Shown piece by piece: positions 33,231-35,380 of a stretch of 35,380 bases of DNA. This DNA comes from Flavobacterium sp. (GTDB taxonomy: Bacteria > Bacteroidota > Bacteroidia > Flavobacteriales > Flavobacteriaceae). The notes under the pieces were generated by a model. The model was not told the DNA's origin and did not search any database. It worked only from the letters and a program-made list of their open reading frames with translations. Position numbers and translations under genes: made by a program. Numbering within the stretch: the first letter of the stretch is position 1; every line of letters starts with the position of its first letter. The stretch covers positions 1-35,380 of the forward strand of contig NZ_JAPZSU010000022.1 in the NCBI RefSeq assembly GCF_027531905.1, in the 5' to 3' direction.

Positions 33231-33944
33231 ATGACAAAATTAAGTGTAAACATCAACAAAATAGCTACTTTGCGTAATGCTAGAGGCGGAAACGTTCCTA
33301 ATTTGTTACAAGTAGCCGCCGATATTCAAAAATTTGGAGGACAAGGCATTACGATTCATCCTCGGCCAGATGAGCGTCACATTCGCTATCAAGATGCTCG
33401 GGATTTAAAATCAATTGTATATACAGAATACAATATCGAAGGGAACCCACAACATAATTTTATTGATTTGGTATTAGAATGTAAACCAACTCAAGTGACT
33501 TTGGTTCCAGATGCTATTGGAGCGATCACTTCTTCTGCGGGTTGGGATACCGTAGCCAACGTGTCTTATTTGACCGAAGTGATTCAAGAATTTCAGCGAA
33601 ACGGCATTCGAACTTCTATTTTTGTTGATCCAATTGAAGCCATGATCGAAGGTGCAAAAAAAACAGGAACCGATAGAATTGAATTATATACCGAAGCCTT
33701 TGTGCACGAATACAGTTTAGGTAACGAAAAAGGAATCGAGCCTTATATTAAAGCAGCCGAATTGGCCAATGAACTTGGATTGGGGATCAACGCAGGACAT
33801 GATTTGAGTTTGGATAATATTCAGTTTTTCAATCAGAATATTCCTGGCTTATTAGAAGTATCTATTGGGCACGCCTTAATTTCTGAAGCTATATATCTAG
33901 GATTAGATAATGTCGTTAATATGTATTTGCAAAAGTTAAAGTAA
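33231..33944 (+). CDS. pdxJ: Pyridoxine 5'-phosphate synthase
   Basis: Cytoplasmic TIM-barrel enzyme that joins 1-deoxyxylulose 5-phosphate with 3-amino-2-oxopropyl phosphate to give pyridoxine 5'-phosphate, in DXP-dependent vitamin B6 synthesis. It has 237 residues, the usual length. Active-site positions are visible: His43 in TIHPRPDERHIRYQD, Glu70 in NIEG and His190 in INAGHDLSLDN, plus the phosphate-binding IGHALISEAI. The N-terminal LSVNINKIATLRNARGG is diagnostic. An alpha/beta hydrolase gene follows after 11 nt and is probably cotranscribed. Confidence 0.96.
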   Translation: MTKLSVNINKIATLRNARGGNVPNLLQVAADIQKFGGQGITIHPRPDERHIRYQDARDLKSIVYTEYNIEGNPQHNFIDLVLECKPTQVTLVPDAIGAITSSAGWDTVANVSYLTEVIQEFQRNGIRTSIFVDPIEAMIEGAKKTGTDRIELYTEAFVHEYSLGNEKGIEPYIKAAELANELGLGINAGHDLSLDNIQFFNQNIPGLLEVSIGHALISEAIYLGLDNVVNMYLQKLK

Positions 33945-33955
33945 TTTAATTAGGT

Positions 33956-34714
33956 ATGTTACACTCAAAAATAGAAGGTTCAGGCAAACCGCTTTTAATT
34001 CTTCACGGATTTTTAGGCATGTCAGACAATTGGAAAACCCTTGGAGTACAATTCGCAGCAAAAGGGTTTGAAGTACATCTTTTAGACTTACGAAATCATG
34101 GACGAAGTTTTCACTCAGACGACTTTAGTTATGAATTGATGGTACAAGATGTGTATGACTATTGTAAAGCAAATAATTTAACAAATATCGATAGCATCGG
34201 TCACTCGATGGGCGGAAAGGTGACCATGTTATTAGCTACCACCTATCCAGATTTGATTCAAAAATTAATAGTAGCCGATATAGGTCCAAAATATTATACG
34301 CCTCATCATCAAGATATATTGGCCGGTTTAAATGCGGTCGATTTTACCCAAAAACCAAGCAGACACGAGGTAGACGCCATTCTTAGTACTTTTGTTTCAG
34401 ATTTTGGCACGCGACAATTCTTGCTCAAAAGTTTGTATTGGCAAGAGCCAGGACAATTAGCTTTCCGCTTCAATTTGCCCGTTTTTAATCAAAAAATCGA
34501 CCAAATTGGTAAAGCTTTACCTGAAAATGCCGTAGCAATGATGCCTACGCTTTTTATTCGTGGAGGGAATTCTAACTATATTTTAGATCAAGATTTAGAA
34601 AAAATGCAGCATCATTTTCCCAACATGCAATTGAAAACCATTCCAAATGCAGGTCACTGGTTGCATGCTGAGAATCCAGAACTTTTTTTTCAGTTTTGTG
34701 TTGATTTTTTATAA
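33956..34714 (+). CDS. Alpha/beta-fold hydrolase, YbfF-like esterase
   Basis: Cytoplasmic hydrolase of 252 residues. The oxyanion region is LHGFLGMSDNW, the nucleophile elbow is IGHSMGGK with Ser84, and the general base is in NAGHWLHAENP (His234). In E. coli YbfF the acid comes early, after the strand following the nucleophile. Asp108 in VADIGPKYY matches that place, while the usual late position reads RGGNSNYI with no Asp. The family hydrolyses acyl esters or thioesters with broad specificity; the natural substrate is unknown. It is 11 nt downstream of pdxJ. Confidence 0.88.
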   Translation: MLHSKIEGSGKPLLILHGFLGMSDNWKTLGVQFAAKGFEVHLLDLRNHGRSFHSDDFSYELMVQDVYDYCKANNLTNIDSIGHSMGGKVTMLLATTYPDLIQKLIVADIGPKYYTPHHQDILAGLNAVDFTQKPSRHEVDAILSTFVSDFGTRQFLLKSLYWQEPGQLAFRFNLPVFNQKIDQIGKALPENAVAMMPTLFIRGGNSNYILDQDLEKMQHHFPNMQLKTIPNAGHWLHAENPELFFQFCVDFL

Positions 34715-34759
34715 AACCAATAATTTTTCTATTTTAAGCTAACCTAAACACATCAAATT

Positions 34760-35104
34760 ATGAACATGATATTACGCCTTTTTATCACCGCAGGATTGGT
34801 TTTGTTACTCTCCAACATCATTTCAGGAGTCCATGTCGCAAGTTTCGTTACCTCATTAATTGTAGCATTCGTTTTGGGTCTTATCAATATTTTTATCAAA
34901 CCCATTATGGTGGTGCTAACCCTACCATTTACCATTGTAACCTTCGGATTTTTTCTTTTAATTATCAATGGTTTGGTAATAGTTTTATGCACCAAAATTG
35001 TTGGCGGATTTGTAGTCGATTCTTTTTGGACAGCCTTGCTCTTTAGTTTAGTGCTTTCCATTTCGCAGTCTATCGCTTATGGGATATTTATTAAGGAAAA
35101 ATAA
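34760..35104 (+). CDS. Small four-helix membrane protein, YvlD / phage-holin IV family
   Basis: Integral membrane protein of 114 residues with four predicted helices. It shows the pattern of the YvlD/PF04020 family: IVAFVLGLINIFIKPIMVVLTLPFTIVTFGFF, where the Asn/Lys-Pro loop joins helices 2 and 3, and a Gly-rich stretch near FVVDSFWTALL. Databases name it phage holin family, but it is a common chromosomal gene and nothing here suggests a prophage. The function is unknown, and it stands alone between the hydrolase and the repeat region at the window end. Confidence 0.85.
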   Translation: MNMILRLFITAGLVLLLSNIISGVHVASFVTSLIVAFVLGLINIFIKPIMVVLTLPFTIVTFGFFLLIINGLVIVLCTKIVGGFVVDSFWTALLFSLVLSISQSIAYGIFIKEK

Positions 35105-35312
35105 ATTGTAGAAAACGCCATCCGATTTTTTTGCAAAGGAGCAGAAACAAAAGGCTTTTTTGTAGGCATTGGTCCCGTCATCCGCTATATCTTTTTGGTC
35201 TCGTTCAAAAAACGAGACCAAAAAGGATGCCACTCCTGCCCTACCGTCTGGACACATCTTTTGATAGACCACAGATGACACAGATTGAACGGATTTAAAC
35301 CAATAAATTTGT
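35105..35312. repeat. Probable interspersed non-coding repeat with a 15-bp inverted repeat
   Basis: Gene-free tail of the window. It contains a perfect 15-bp inverted repeat (35191-35205 with 35211-35225, loop CAAAA), with core TTGGTCTCGTT. The surrounding segments, such as CCCGTCATCCGCTATATC and GGATGCCACTCCTGCC, and the tail ACCACAGATGACACAGATT, look like repeat DNA I recall from many Flavobacterium genomes. No second copy is in this window, so the repeat status is recalled rather than shown. The last 70 bases to 35380 are AT-rich with nothing recognisable. Confidence 0.5.
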
Positions 35313-35380
35313 TGTCTTTTGAAAAAATGTGTTGAAAAAACATTAAGTTTATAAATAATATTTTTAATATACAACCAAAA

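Noticed and set aside
34760..35104. Prophage suspicion from a holin-family name
   Set aside because: No lysin, structural or integrase genes are nearby; PF04020 proteins are ordinary chromosomal membrane proteins.
35048..35374. 108-codon minus-strand ORF at the window end
   Set aside because: It overlaps the 3' end of the YvlD-like gene, spans the hairpin region and has no recognisable domain; it looks like spurious translation of repeat DNA.

Overview
The window is chromosomal DNA from a member of the Flavobacteriaceae, most likely Flavobacterium. It is AT-rich. Many genes are preceded by the Bacteroidota -7 element TAnnTTTG, several with a TTG about 18-22 nt upstream. It carries gliding and type IX secretion (T9SS) genes typical of the group. 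The order sprA, gcvH, vanZ-like, deoC, remB matches my recollection of the sprA locus of Flavobacterium johnsoniae. Almost all genes are recognisable housekeeping or envelope genes; I see no CRISPR array, prophage, tRNA or rRNA.

Region 1 (1-6055): The window opens in the 3' end of an IS630-type transposase. Its stop codon runs straight into an uninterrupted C-terminal fragment of sprA, the T9SS outer-membrane pore, so sprA is broken or rearranged here. Then come gcvH, a VanZ-like membrane protein, deoC and remB (gliding).

Region 2 (6096-11274): A respiratory cluster holds heme O synthase (ctaB/cyoE), two different cytochrome oxidase subunit III proteins, and subunit IV. After a terminator comes a tightly packed run: a cysteine-less SCO-like protein, a canonical SCO copper chaperone, a DUF420/CtaM-like protein and a tiny CxxC membrane protein. 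Oxidase subunits I and II are not in the window.

Region 3 (11277-19948): A DUF4403 lipoprotein lies on the minus strand. Opposite it is a MacB-like ABC export set (ATPase, two permeases, adaptor), followed by a TolC-family channel with two overlapping promoters and a second adaptor.

Region 4 (20024-25577): tsaB (tRNA t6A synthesis) faces an MscS channel across a 2-nt gap. Next are a small protein of 22-residue amphipathic repeats, an Nfu-type Fe-S scaffold with a duplicated N-terminal domain, an orphan PorP/SprF-like protein, a gamma-carbonic-anhydrase-like protein and murI.

Region 5 (25663-31377, minus strand): One envelope-biogenesis operon reads PorG-like, uppS, bamA, a long OmpH/Skp-like protein and a short OmpH/Skp protein. 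It has a strong promoter at 31395-31423 and a terminator at 25602-25639. It joins outer-membrane protein assembly, lipid-carrier synthesis and a T9SS component.

Region 6 (31544-35380): nadK and a CBS-domain protein are on the minus strand. pdxJ, a YbfF-like alpha/beta hydrolase and a small four-helix membrane protein are on the plus strand. The window ends in a probable interspersed repeat with a 15-bp inverted repeat.
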